From Sphingomonas caseinilytica (lineage in GTDB: Bacteria > Pseudomonadota > Alphaproteobacteria > Sphingomonadales > Sphingomonadaceae), in assembly GCF_023516455.1 (NCBI RefSeq), contig NZ_JAMGBA010000002.1, positions 396,501 through 460,500 on the forward strand: DNA of 64,000 nt, read 5' to 3'. Under the pieces are notes generated by a model. That model was not told the DNA's origin, did no database searches, and worked only from the letters and a program-made list of their open reading frames with translations. Both the position numbers and the translations under genes were made by a program. Position 1 is the first letter of the stretch; the number at the start of each line of letters is the position of its first letter. This document shows, piece after piece, positions 37,943-45,231 of this stretch.

Positions 37943-38050
37943 ATGACCTTCTCGTTCGTTGACAGCCGGCAGATCGCTACCAGCCTCGCCGCCGCTCTGA
38001 TTACGTCGCTTCTGTTCGTTTCGGCCGCCACCTCGCTGCCGATCGCCTAA
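37943..38050 (+). CDS. 35-residue single-helix membrane protein, first gene of the psp-like operon
   Basis: MTFSFVDSRQIATSLAAALI followed by TSLLFVSAATSLPIA, with an AAGGGAG ribosome site. It is a short amphipathic N-terminus plus one membrane helix. It lies directly after the sigma-54 promoter and 30 bases before the PspC gene. I recall similar short proteins next to stress-operon genes in sphingomonads, but no family name can be given with certainty. Confidence 0.75.
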   Translation: MTFSFVDSRQIATSLAAALITSLLFVSAATSLPIA

Positions 38051-38080
38051 GACTGAACTCAATCGAAGAAAGACAAGGCC

Positions 38081-38269
38081 ATGAATGATCGCTTTGTCAT
38101 CAACCGCAACCGCGCCAAGGTCATGGGCGTGTGCGCCGGCCTCGCCGACTGGCTGAACGTAGACGTTCTCGTCGTCCGCCTCGGCGTCGTCATCGCCACG
38201 CTGATGACCGGCCCGGTTGCAATTTTGATCTATATCCTGACCGGTTGGCTGGCGAACGAGGACCGCTAA
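38081..38269 (+). CDS. pspC: PspC-domain membrane protein
   Basis: 62 residues that are almost exactly one PspC domain: RFVINRNRAKVMGVCAGLADWLNVDVLVVRLG (split over residues 3-34), then a membrane helix (VIATLMTGPVAILIYILTGWL). PspC takes part in the phage-shock envelope stress response at the inner membrane. It is shorter than enterobacterial PspC, which has an extra C-terminal region. pspA, pspB and pspF are not in the window. Confidence 0.92.
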   Translation: MNDRFVINRNRAKVMGVCAGLADWLNVDVLVVRLGVVIATLMTGPVAILIYILTGWLANEDR

Positions 38270-38362
38270 GCGGCTTTCGCCAGCCAACGCTCCATCTGTT
38301 CTTTAGGGGCCCGCTGTGGCACCATTGCCATTCGACCATGTTTCGACCTCAAGGAGTCGGCG

Positions 38363-38515
38363 ATGGAACGGCATGGAGACGAAGTACATCTCAATGAAAC
38401 CGAGGCAACCGGCGGCGTAAAAGCGCAAGGAGTGCGCTATGTGCTGGGCTTCTCGCTGCTGCTGGTCGTGATCGCCATGTCCGCAATCTGGATCCTGGGA
38501 TCCGTCCTCCGCTAA
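38363..38515 (+). CDS. 50-residue single-pass membrane protein
   Basis: MERHGDEVHLNETEATGGVK and AQGVRYVLGFSLLLVVIAMS precede AIWILGSVLR. The ATG at 38363 has CAAGGAG upstream. The N-terminal 20 residues are polar and acidic, and the rest is one membrane helix. The form is a short stress-linked membrane peptide. It lies 93 bases after pspC in the same direction and may belong to the same operon. Confidence 0.72.
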   Translation: MERHGDEVHLNETEATGGVKAQGVRYVLGFSLLLVVIAMSAIWILGSVLR

Positions 38516-38562
38516 CTCGCTCCGTCACCGCTGGACAATCAGGCATTTCGCCGGGCATCCCT

Positions 38563-39156
38563 ATGTCCATGGGGGGACATCGGCTCAACTGGCTTGAACG
38601 GCTGATTCACTGGATTCTTCTGCGATGGTTCGTCCGCAATGGATGGACGGTTAGTGGAACGCTTCCGCCCGATCTCAAGATCGTGATCATGGGCGCATCC
38701 CACACCAGCAACTGGGACTTTCTCGTTTTCCTTGGGGCAGTCCATTCGCTGAACCGCAAGGTTCATTTCATCGGCAAACACAGCCTTTTTCGATGGCCGC
38801 TGGGCGGTTTCATGCACGCCCTGGGTGGCATCCCGGTCGATCGCGGCTCACGGCAAGACCTCGTGAGCCAGGTCGTCGCGCAATTCGACGCGCATGACGA
38901 ATTCATCCTTGTCGTCGCCCCCGAAGGGACGCGTTCGAGGACGAAAGAATGGAAAACGGGATTCTACCAGATCGCACTGAAGGCGGGGGCGCCGATCGTC
39001 CCCGCCGGCCCGGATTTCCCTTCGAAACGTGCCGTATTCGGCGCCGCGATCCGGCCGACCGGCAATTACGCCGAAGACATGAAGCCGGCCTTCCACTTCT
39101 TCCGGACGATCGTGCCGCGCCACCCGGAGCGTTCCGATTTTCCGGACGGCTTCTAG
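38563..39156 (+). CDS. Lysophospholipid acyltransferase-family protein
   Basis: 197 residues. The PlsC-type motifs are present as H-T-S-N-W-D (HX4D) in MGASHTSNWDF and EGTRS in VAPEGTRSRTKEWKTGFYQIA. It probably transfers an acyl chain in phospholipid or related lipid synthesis at the inner membrane. Starts at ATG 38563 (or 38569). The stop shares CTAG (39153-39156) with the convergent zinc-finger gene. Confidence 0.9.
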   Translation: MSMGGHRLNWLERLIHWILLRWFVRNGWTVSGTLPPDLKIVIMGASHTSNWDFLVFLGAVHSLNRKVHFIGKHSLFRWPLGGFMHALGGIPVDRGSRQDLVSQVVAQFDAHDEFILVVAPEGTRSRTKEWKTGFYQIALKAGAPIVPAGPDFPSKRAVFGAAIRPTGNYAEDMKPAFHFFRTIVPRHPERSDFPDGF

Positions 39157-39446
39157 TCGAACAATTCCTCGAGGAAGCTCTTCCTGCGCTTGTGGGGCTT
39201 GCCGTGATAGTCGTGCCCATAATTCTGCTGAGGCGGCTGCGCACCCCAAGGCTGACCTTGCGGCTCGCGTGATACCGGCGCGGCCTGTTCGACTGCACCG
39301 CTCCGCTCGATGATCTTGTCGAGCTCGCCACGATCCAGCCATACGCCCCGGCAGCTCGGGCAATAGTCAATCTCGATGCCCTGACGCTCGCTCATCACCA
39401 GAGTGGCGCCGTCGATGGGGCAAGCCATGGGTCCGTTACTGGGCAT
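39153..39446 (-). CDS. zf-TFIIB-domain protein
   Basis: 97 residues from the ATG at 39446, with AGGAGAG upstream. The zinc ribbon is M-x-C-P-x-D at the start and DYCPSCRGVWLDRGELDKII, which is the zf-TFIIB domain. A Gln/Pro/Gly-rich low-complexity linker follows, then a basic tail KPHKRRKSFLEELFD. The role of these proteins is unknown. Confidence 0.9.
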   Translation of the reverse strand: MPSNGPMACPIDGATLVMSERQGIEIDYCPSCRGVWLDRGELDKIIERSGAVEQAAPVSREPQGQPWGAQPPQQNYGHDYHGKPHKRRKSFLEELFD

Positions 39447-39595
39447 CAATCTCTCCTGATCGGTACGTTCCTATCGGGTTCGCGGCGGATCCAACGGCTG
39501 GCAAGGACAATTCGACCAACCGAGCGGACCGGCCGCTGCTTGCAGGACGTGATAGGTAAGGCCTAGTGTCGCCGCGAGGCAGAGGGAGTCGATCG

Positions 39596-40120
39596 ATGAA
39601 GCGCTACATCCCATTCCTGGTTGCGGCTTTCATGTCGGCGCAACCCGCTTCGGCGGCATTGCCGGTTGGGGCCACGGCCCCCGATTTCCAGACGACGGGA
39701 GCACTCGCCGGTAAGCCGTTCAAGCTGCACCTCAAGGATCAGCTGCGCCACGGTCCGTTGGTTCTATACTTCTATCCCAAGGCCTTCACCCAAGGCTGCA
39801 CATTCGAAGCAAAGGCATTTGCCGATGCGATGCCGGAATTTCGCAAGGCAGGGGCCAGGGTCGTCGGCATGAGCGCCGATGATCTGGAAACGCTGAAGCG
39901 CTTCTCGACCGAAGCATGCCGCAGCGCCTTTCCCGTGGCGACAGCCTCGGCGCAGACCATCAAGGCCTATGATGTGGTGTTGAAGCAGAAGCCGGAACTT
40001 ACCGACCGCACCAGCTATGTCATCGATCGCAAGGGCAAGATCGTCATGGTCCATTCCGAACTCGACTGGAAGGATCATGTGGCAAAAACGCTTGCAGCCG
40101 TCAGGTCGTTAAAGCGCTAG
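39596..40120 (+). CDS. Exported BCP/PrxQ-type peroxiredoxin
   Basis: 174 residues from the ATG at 39596, with a signal peptide (MKRYIPFLVAAFMSAQPASA). The peroxidatic motif PKAFTQGCTF has Cys68 in the P-x-x-x-T-x-x-C context; Cys108 (TEACRSAFP) could be the resolving cysteine. It reduces peroxides, probably in the periplasm, using a thiol reductant. Confidence 0.92.
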   Translation: MKRYIPFLVAAFMSAQPASAALPVGATAPDFQTTGALAGKPFKLHLKDQLRHGPLVLYFYPKAFTQGCTFEAKAFADAMPEFRKAGARVVGMSADDLETLKRFSTEACRSAFPVATASAQTIKAYDVVLKQKPELTDRTSYVIDRKGKIVMVHSELDWKDHVAKTLAAVRSLKR

Positions 40121-40440
40121 ATTCTGGCGAATCGCCACTCTTGAACCTGTTGCCGCCAGTACGGCTGCTCGCCGCCAATCAATCGCTTCGTCGATAACTA
40201 CGGTTAACCGGATCGGCAAAATGGGACTCGGACCGGAACAATCTTTGTTTCGAGTCGTTTCCGCAACGAACCGCAGAAATGCGCTGGAATCCGTAGGCAG
40301 AGTTGATTTGCGTTAACCATCTAAGCACTTCAATAGCCACCATTTTCTGGGTTAATTTGACCCACCCGCCATTAACCACTTCCGTTAATGGGCAAATGGA
40401 GTCACCTTCATGACGATGATTTATCGGGGAGGGGTGCCTC
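40121..40440. promoter_or_regulatory. Intergenic regulatory region with repeated TTAAC motifs
   Basis: No gene is recognisable. The A/T-rich stretch carries GTTAACC at 40203-40209 and 40312-40318, a GTTAA at 40351, and a perfect 8-bp inverted repeat CCATTAAC-N7-GTTAATGG (40369-40391). An overlapping TGGGT-N7-ACCCA repeat lies at 40348-40364. TTAACC is the CtrA half-site in alphaproteobacteria, so this is a candidate cell-cycle-regulated promoter for the gene at 40441. Confidence 0.55.
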
Positions 40441-41208
40441 GTGGCTAAGCAATTGATTGGAGCGGCGATTGTCGGCGCCTGTTTGGCGGCCGCGACGCCT
40501 GCCTGGGCGGACAGCGTCGAAGCTGCGGCAACGCCGACGACCGCTTCCGCTTCGGATAAGTATAGCCCGGTTGTTATCAACAAGCGGGGAATGCAGCTGA
40601 GGAAGTCCAGCCGTCCCCTTTCGTTGGACGCGCCTTCCAGTCCGGATGTCTTCGGTACGGTTGCTTTGAACGCCGGCGTGACCTTCTACGACGCGCGCTT
40701 TCGCCGCGTCGCATCAACCGACAACAAGGACCCCCTTGTCTTGAGCCTCGCACAGGCCGCTGTCGGTCTCGATCCCGTTGCAAAGCTCCAGATGGTCCAG
40801 CAGGAAGTCAATCAGCGCGTGCGCTGGATGCACGATCTCGACAATATGGGCGTTGCCGATTTCTGGGCCAACGCTGGAGAAACTTTGCGCCGCGGTAGTG
40901 GAGACAGCGAAGATATCGCGATTGCCAAAATGCAGGTGTTGAAGGCTGCCGGATTCAGCCCGAAGGACCTCTACATCAGCATCGGAAAGCATAATGTGCG
41001 CGGGGCACATGTCATATTGCTGGCTCGAGCCGCAGGACGCTTCTACGTGCTCGACGACACGCTGCAGAATATAACCACGCCCGCAGAGCATGCCCGGTTC
41101 ACGCCGGTCATGACCCTGGGCCAAGGTGCCAGCTGGATTCACGGCAAGCGGGTTGCTGGCCCGCGGGTCGCAAGCACGTCCGGTACGACGAAGACTGCCG
41201 CAAAATAA
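40441..41208 (+). CDS. Transglutaminase-like cysteine peptidase family protein with Ser in place of Cys
   Basis: 255 residues from the GTG at 40441, with a signal peptide (about 1-23). The region RRGSGDSEDIAIAKMQVLKA corresponds to the G-D-C-E-D-Y-x-x-x-K active site of BTLCP/LapG periplasmic proteases. Ser156 replaces the catalytic Cys; the His (GAH190V) and Asp (VLD205D) are present. LapG cleaves surface adhesins under c-di-GMP control. This copy is probably inactive or altered, perhaps a binding protein. No LapD homologue is adjacent, though a PilZ gene lies 3.4 kb away. Confidence 0.82.
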   Translation: MAKQLIGAAIVGACLAAATPAWADSVEAAATPTTASASDKYSPVVINKRGMQLRKSSRPLSLDAPSSPDVFGTVALNAGVTFYDARFRRVASTDNKDPLVLSLAQAAVGLDPVAKLQMVQQEVNQRVRWMHDLDNMGVADFWANAGETLRRGSGDSEDIAIAKMQVLKAAGFSPKDLYISIGKHNVRGAHVILLARAAGRFYVLDDTLQNITTPAEHARFTPVMTLGQGASWIHGKRVAGPRVASTSGTTKTAAK

Positions 41209-41234
41209 TCGCTTACGCTGGCCTTCAGGCAAGC

Positions 41235-41627
41235 ATGACCGCCGATCCGTTCAAGCTGGGCCGCTTCATCGCTGCGCATTCCGGCGGCGTCTACGAACAG
41301 GCGCTTGCCGAACTGAGCGCTGGGCGCAAGACCAGCCACTGGATGTGGTTTGTCTTTCCGCAACATCGCAATCTCGGCCGTAGTTCCACCGCCCAATTCT
41401 ACGGCCTTGGCGGCGTTGAAGAAGCGGCAGCCTATTCGGATCACCCCTTGCTTGGCGAGCGCTTGCGCCAATGCTGCCGAGCTATTCTGCCGCATCTTCA
41501 TGTTCGGCCCGCCGAAGAGATCCTTGGACCGATCGACGCTTTGAAGCTCCGGTCCTCGATGGAGATTTTCGCGGCGGCAGTTCCCGCGGATGCGCTGTTC
41601 AAAGAGGTTATGGACGCGATCCGCTAG
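41235..41627 (+). CDS. DUF1810-family protein
   Basis: 130 residues with DUF1810 hallmarks: DPFKLGRFIAAHSGGVYEQALAEL at the start (residues 4-27), GRKTSHWMWFVFPQ, and LKLRSSMEIFAAAVP near the end. The family is widespread and of unknown function, although a macro-domain-associated or ADP-ribose-linked role has been suggested for relatives. It starts 27 bases after the previous gene. Confidence 0.9.
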   Translation: MTADPFKLGRFIAAHSGGVYEQALAELSAGRKTSHWMWFVFPQHRNLGRSSTAQFYGLGGVEEAAAYSDHPLLGERLRQCCRAILPHLHVRPAEEILGPIDALKLRSSMEIFAAAVPADALFKEVMDAIR

Positions 41628-41636
41628 CTCGTTGAC

Positions 41637-42125
41637 CTAGCCTTGCGGTGTCCTGCGAGCGACGACCTTGATTTCAACCAGGCCCCCATCCGGGACGAGC
41701 CTGTCGATATCAATCGCCGTCCACGCGGGAAACGGTTCTCTGATGTAGCGGTCCTTGACCTTGCGAAACCCTTCGAATTGGGCGGGCAGGTCGGTGTGGA
41801 ACGTGGTGATGTCGACCACGCCGTCGAAGCTCGATCCGGAACGTTTCAGCACATCGCCCAGCATCCTGAAGGCCTGGTCATAGGCTTTGTCCGCATCCGC
41901 CATGGACTCGCCGGGGCGTAGCCCTGCGACCACGCCTGACAGCCACACCCGGTCGCCGTCGATCACCGCTTCGGCGAAGCCCCACTCGTTGAAGAACTTC
42001 CGCACTTCGGGACGGTTCGGGACGACGACATTCTGCGGCTGCCGAGCGAAGGGGGCCGCGCCGTTGGCGGCCGCTGGCTGGGTTGCGGCCTGCGCCGCGA
42101 CGGCAAAGATACTCAGACTCAACAT
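41637..42125 (-). CDS. Exported RidA-like protein
   Basis: 162 residues from the ATG at 42125, with a signal peptide (MLSLSIFAVAAQAATQ). The Rid/YjgF fold is seen in GFAEAVIDGDRVWLSGVVAG, AFRMLGDVLKRSG and PFPAWTAIDIDRLVPDGGLVEI. RidA hydrolyses reactive enamines; exported relatives are of unknown role. The catalytic Arg of RidA is not evident, so this is likely a different subgroup. Confidence 0.85.
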   Translation of the reverse strand: MLSLSIFAVAAQAATQPAAANGAAPFARQPQNVVVPNRPEVRKFFNEWGFAEAVIDGDRVWLSGVVAGLRPGESMADADKAYDQAFRMLGDVLKRSGSSFDGVVDITTFHTDLPAQFEGFRKVKDRYIREPFPAWTAIDIDRLVPDGGLVEIKVVARRTPQG

Positions 42126-42270
42126 GCTGCGCTCCCGATGGATTTGGCGGCCGATGCACGATCGGGCTCTGATTAGCTCGCCCGGTTCGACCGAGGTTCG
42201 GGGAACGTCGACGGGTCGACAAACGGCAGCCACCGTGGACAGGCCGAGCCTGCGATGGCAGGCTTGGGCC

Positions 42271-42603
42271 ATGTCACGAGCGTTTCAAAGCTTCCAGGAA
42301 TTCTGGCCATTCTATCTTCGTGAGCATTCGAAACCCAAAACGCGGCTACTTCATTATATTGGCACCAGCATCGTGGTTGCGCTCGCCGTCTTAGCGCTCC
42401 TGTCCGGCCGGTTGCTCCTGCTGTTAGCCATACCGCTGGCGGGATACGGCTTTGCCTGGTTCGCGCATTTCCGGGTGGAGCGAAATCGGCCTGCTACCTT
42501 CACCTATCCCCTCTGGTCGCTGGCGGCGGACTTCAGAATGTGGTGGCTTTGGTTGACTGGCCAGCTGGCGGGCGAGTTGTCCAAGGCCGGCATCGAACAG
42601 TGA
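42271..42603 (+). CDS. DUF962/Mpo1-like membrane protein
   Basis: 110 residues from the ATG at 42271. Begins FQSFQEFWPFYLREHSKPKT with RLLHYIGT, the DUF962 signature, followed by two or three membrane helices. Yeast Mpo1 is an iron-dependent dioxygenase in 2-hydroxy fatty acid breakdown using conserved histidines; here His19 and His29 are in conserved places. The function in bacteria is inferred. Confidence 0.88.
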   Translation: MSRAFQSFQEFWPFYLREHSKPKTRLLHYIGTSIVVALAVLALLSGRLLLLLAIPLAGYGFAWFAHFRVERNRPATFTYPLWSLAADFRMWWLWLTGQLAGELSKAGIEQ

Positions 42604-42620
42604 GGCCAGGGAGCCGCGAC

Positions 42621-42935
42621 CTAAGAGTTTGAAGGGCGCACGGGCGTTAGCGCAAGGTCGCCGACCACCGTCGTCCACTCTCGAACATGCCAACGAGCGA
42701 CCATTCCGCTGGTCACATAGGGGTCAGCGCGCGCAAAGCCTTCTGCGACTGACTTGTCGTCGCCCACAAACATCAAAACCGCACCGTCAACGGGGTCGGC
42801 CAGGGGTCCGGCGATAACCATTTCGCCCCGTTCTTGGGCTGCCCATGCCAATGCCAGATGTTCTGCACGGAATTGGGGCCGACGTTCCACATAGTAGGGA
42901 CCAGCTTCGTAGAAGAGCAGGAAATGCTTTGCCAT
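42621..42935 (-). CDS. YciI-like protein
   Basis: 104 residues from the ATG at 42935, preceded by AAGGGATG. Starts MAKHFLLFYEAGPYYVERRP and has GEMVIAGPLADPVDGAVLMF and ADPYVTSGMVARWHVREW, the YciI/dimeric alpha-beta barrel pattern with its conserved DPY. Such proteins may be small enzymes or ligand-binding accessory proteins. Confidence 0.9.
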   Translation of the reverse strand: MAKHFLLFYEAGPYYVERRPQFRAEHLALAWAAQERGEMVIAGPLADPVDGAVLMFVGDDKSVAEGFARADPYVTSGMVARWHVREWTTVVGDLALTPVRPSNS

Positions 42936-43095
42936 GTGCCATCCCTTGGTCAGCGGCCGGTAAGTCCGGCCTTTCTCGACTATTCCCGGCGTTTCAGAAT
43001 GGGTCAAATGCAAGCGCAAACCCCCGACGAAGTTAACCTTTTCTAAGACTCCGCGGGGCAGAACCCTTGTCCAACGACAGGTTGGAGGCCGAAAA

Positions 43096-44586
43096 ATGGG
43101 AGCGCCGGGTTCGGGCATGCAAGCAGCCGCAAATTCAACGGCAGATTCGCTGCTTGACGCATTCCGGACGATCAAGGCGCCTGAGCGCCAAAAGCATGTC
43201 GCCGTGCTGGACTATTGGCTGTCCATTCGGGGCGACAAGGAATTCCCGCCGCTCCACGACCTGGACCCGCTCGAAATCTCCGATGCCGGCCCATGCTCCC
43301 TCCTCCTCGAGCTGATCGGCGGCGGCCAGGATGCCGAAATCCGCCACCTTGGCGATGCGCTCCAGGCAGAAGTGACTGTCAGCCGCATTATTGACGCGCC
43401 CAGCCCCTCGCTCTTGTCGAGCATCGCCCGCAAGCTTCCGATCGTCTCGATTTCGCGCGAGTTCCTCGCGTTCGAAGACAGTTTCAGCACGTCAGCCGGA
43501 ACCACCCGCTGCTGGGTCACGCTGCTTCCATTGAGCAGCTGCGGATCCTGGGTCGACTATGTTTACGCCTTTGTCAGCCTGGACTCGGGGGGCGCGAAAT
43601 CGGTTGCCGCTTCCGAGCCTGCGGAAGTCGCGGAAGTTGCGGCGGAAACCGCATTGGACGAGCCGGAACTTGCCGAAGACAAAGTAGAGCCCGTGGCAGA
43701 CGCCGTGGAGGCAGATGCGGTCGCAGAGACCGAAGCTAGCGAAACCGCCGAACTTGAAGCCGAACCGCTCGATCTGTCCGATGAGGTAGAGGAAGCAACC
43801 GTCGACGCCTCAAGCGACGAAGTTGTGGAAGCGCCCGCTCCAAAAAGCGCCCCCGGTTTTTCGAAGCTGCTCGACGGGATCGCCAACCTCACCGGATTCT
43901 ATGGCCAGGGAGTCAACGTCGATGCGGTTCCGACCATGGAGCTCAGCGACTCAGCGTCGGTCGAAAGCGACCTGCCGGCCGAAGTTGAGGCGGATGAGGC
44001 GATCGAAGAGCCGACAGCCGACGAAATTCCGATCGAAGCGATTGAGCCTGAAGCCGGCACGTCAGAGGAATCGCTGTTGTCCGAGCCCGATGGCCCGGCG
44101 CCGGAAATCGAACCGGCGGTCGACGAACCGGCAACCAATGAGTTGCCCGCCGAAGAACCGCAGGAAGTGACGAACGAGCAGGTTGAACCGCGCACTGCGC
44201 CAGTAATGGAGGGACCGTTGCAAGACCAACTCGCCCAAGTCCGCGCCAAGGCCGAAGAGGCCCGCCAAGCCCAGCTTCGAGTCACTCAGGCGCTGCATGA
44301 AAGCCTGAGCGCCGCCTATGACTTCGCGCTCGATGCCGAAGGAAGTCCCGAGGAATATCTGCGCCTGGTCGAGGCTCAGGGGGTCAGGATCCAGCTTCGC
44401 GCGCCCATGGCACCGGTCGCCCGAATGGCCTTCGACGATGTTTGCGACGCGGCGACGATCCGCCAGTTCGAGGCCGTTCTTGCATGGGCGCTCAAGGTCG
44501 AACTGCCGCGCGGTGCGCTGCTGGAGCGGATCGAATCGGCGGGCGGGATACCCGAACTGCTCAACGAATTTTCGAAGGCAGCTTAA
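43096..44586 (+). CDS. PAS_5-like domain protein with a long acidic linker
   Basis: 496 residues. Residues about 25-160 resemble the PAS_5 family (HVAVLDYWLSIRGDKEFPPL, then HDLDPLEI). Residues about 165-385 are a low-complexity Glu/Ala/Val/Pro region with many DEA and EPA repeats. The C-terminal 110 residues are helical, beginning with a coiled-coil-like QDQLAQVRAKAEEARQAQLR. It is probably a cytoplasmic sensor or scaffold. It ends 3 bases before the convergent PilZ gene, and both may be linked to surface or c-di-GMP signalling. Confidence 0.75.
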   Translation: MGAPGSGMQAAANSTADSLLDAFRTIKAPERQKHVAVLDYWLSIRGDKEFPPLHDLDPLEISDAGPCSLLLELIGGGQDAEIRHLGDALQAEVTVSRIIDAPSPSLLSSIARKLPIVSISREFLAFEDSFSTSAGTTRCWVTLLPLSSCGSWVDYVYAFVSLDSGGAKSVAASEPAEVAEVAAETALDEPELAEDKVEPVADAVEADAVAETEASETAELEAEPLDLSDEVEEATVDASSDEVVEAPAPKSAPGFSKLLDGIANLTGFYGQGVNVDAVPTMELSDSASVESDLPAEVEADEAIEEPTADEIPIEAIEPEAGTSEESLLSEPDGPAPEIEPAVDEPATNELPAEEPQEVTNEQVEPRTAPVMEGPLQDQLAQVRAKAEEARQAQLRVTQALHESLSAAYDFALDAEGSPEEYLRLVEAQGVRIQLRAPMAPVARMAFDDVCDAATIRQFEAVLAWALKVELPRGALLERIESAGGIPELLNEFSKAA

Positions 44587-44589
44587 AGG

Positions 44590-45063
44590 CTAGGGGCGCT
44601 TCGGCGCCTTCAGCTTCAAGCCTTCGACCACCGCATTTTCCGCGCATTGGCGCGAAATGTCCGCGAGGATGGCAATGTCCTCTTCGCCGGCGCGGCGGGC
44701 CAGGAAATGCGTACGGCTGGCGATTCCGCGAAGTTCGCGGATCGCGGACTCCGGCAACTGCTGCTGGCCTTGCAACAGCCGTTCGAACACGGCTTCCGAA
44801 AGCGGGGTTTCGAACTCCAGGCCGATGAATTCTTCGCAATGCCACGCGACGCGGCACCGCTGGCTCTGCAACCCGTCGAGCGCCAGCCAGACCCAATTGT
44901 CCTTGGATACGACGGTCGAACATTCAATTCGGCAGCCGTGAGTGGACATGTCGATGATCCGGGCCGGTGCCTTGCGGCTGCCGTCGCGCATGGTCGCGCT
45001 GAGATGCAGCGCCGCGCGATCCGCGCGCCTGCGTTCTACCGGGACTTGGTTCGGTTGAGCCAT
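44590..45063 (-). CDS. PilZ-domain protein
   Basis: 157 residues. The c-di-GMP-binding motifs are intact: RRADR (R12, R16) and DMSTHG (D38-S40-G43), followed by the PilZ beta barrel to about residue 85. The C-terminal half is helical. It is a likely c-di-GMP effector. Convergent with the PAS-like gene and divergent from the gene at 45232. Confidence 0.92.
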   Translation of the reverse strand: MAQPNQVPVERRRADRAALHLSATMRDGSRKAPARIIDMSTHGCRIECSTVVSKDNWVWLALDGLQSQRCRVAWHCEEFIGLEFETPLSEAVFERLLQGQQQLPESAIRELRGIASRTHFLARRAGEEDIAILADISRQCAENAVVEGLKLKAPKRP

Positions 45064-45231
45064 GACGAGTTACTCCCGGACCGATTTTGCGCCTCCAGTT
45101 ATGAACAAATAGTTCCGGAAAGGGCGAGGCGAGCGCCCGAAATTTTCCAATAAAAGTTCCATCCATCGCGGCTCCGTAACGGGCCATGGTAAATTCTGAG
45201 ACCAAGCGACGGGCCAATGGGTTGGCTACCC

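Noticed and set aside
40179-40583. Minus-strand open frame across the TTAAC-rich regulatory region
   Set aside because: It covers the signal peptide region of the transglutaminase-like gene in antisense and the A/T-rich promoter; nothing supports it as a gene.
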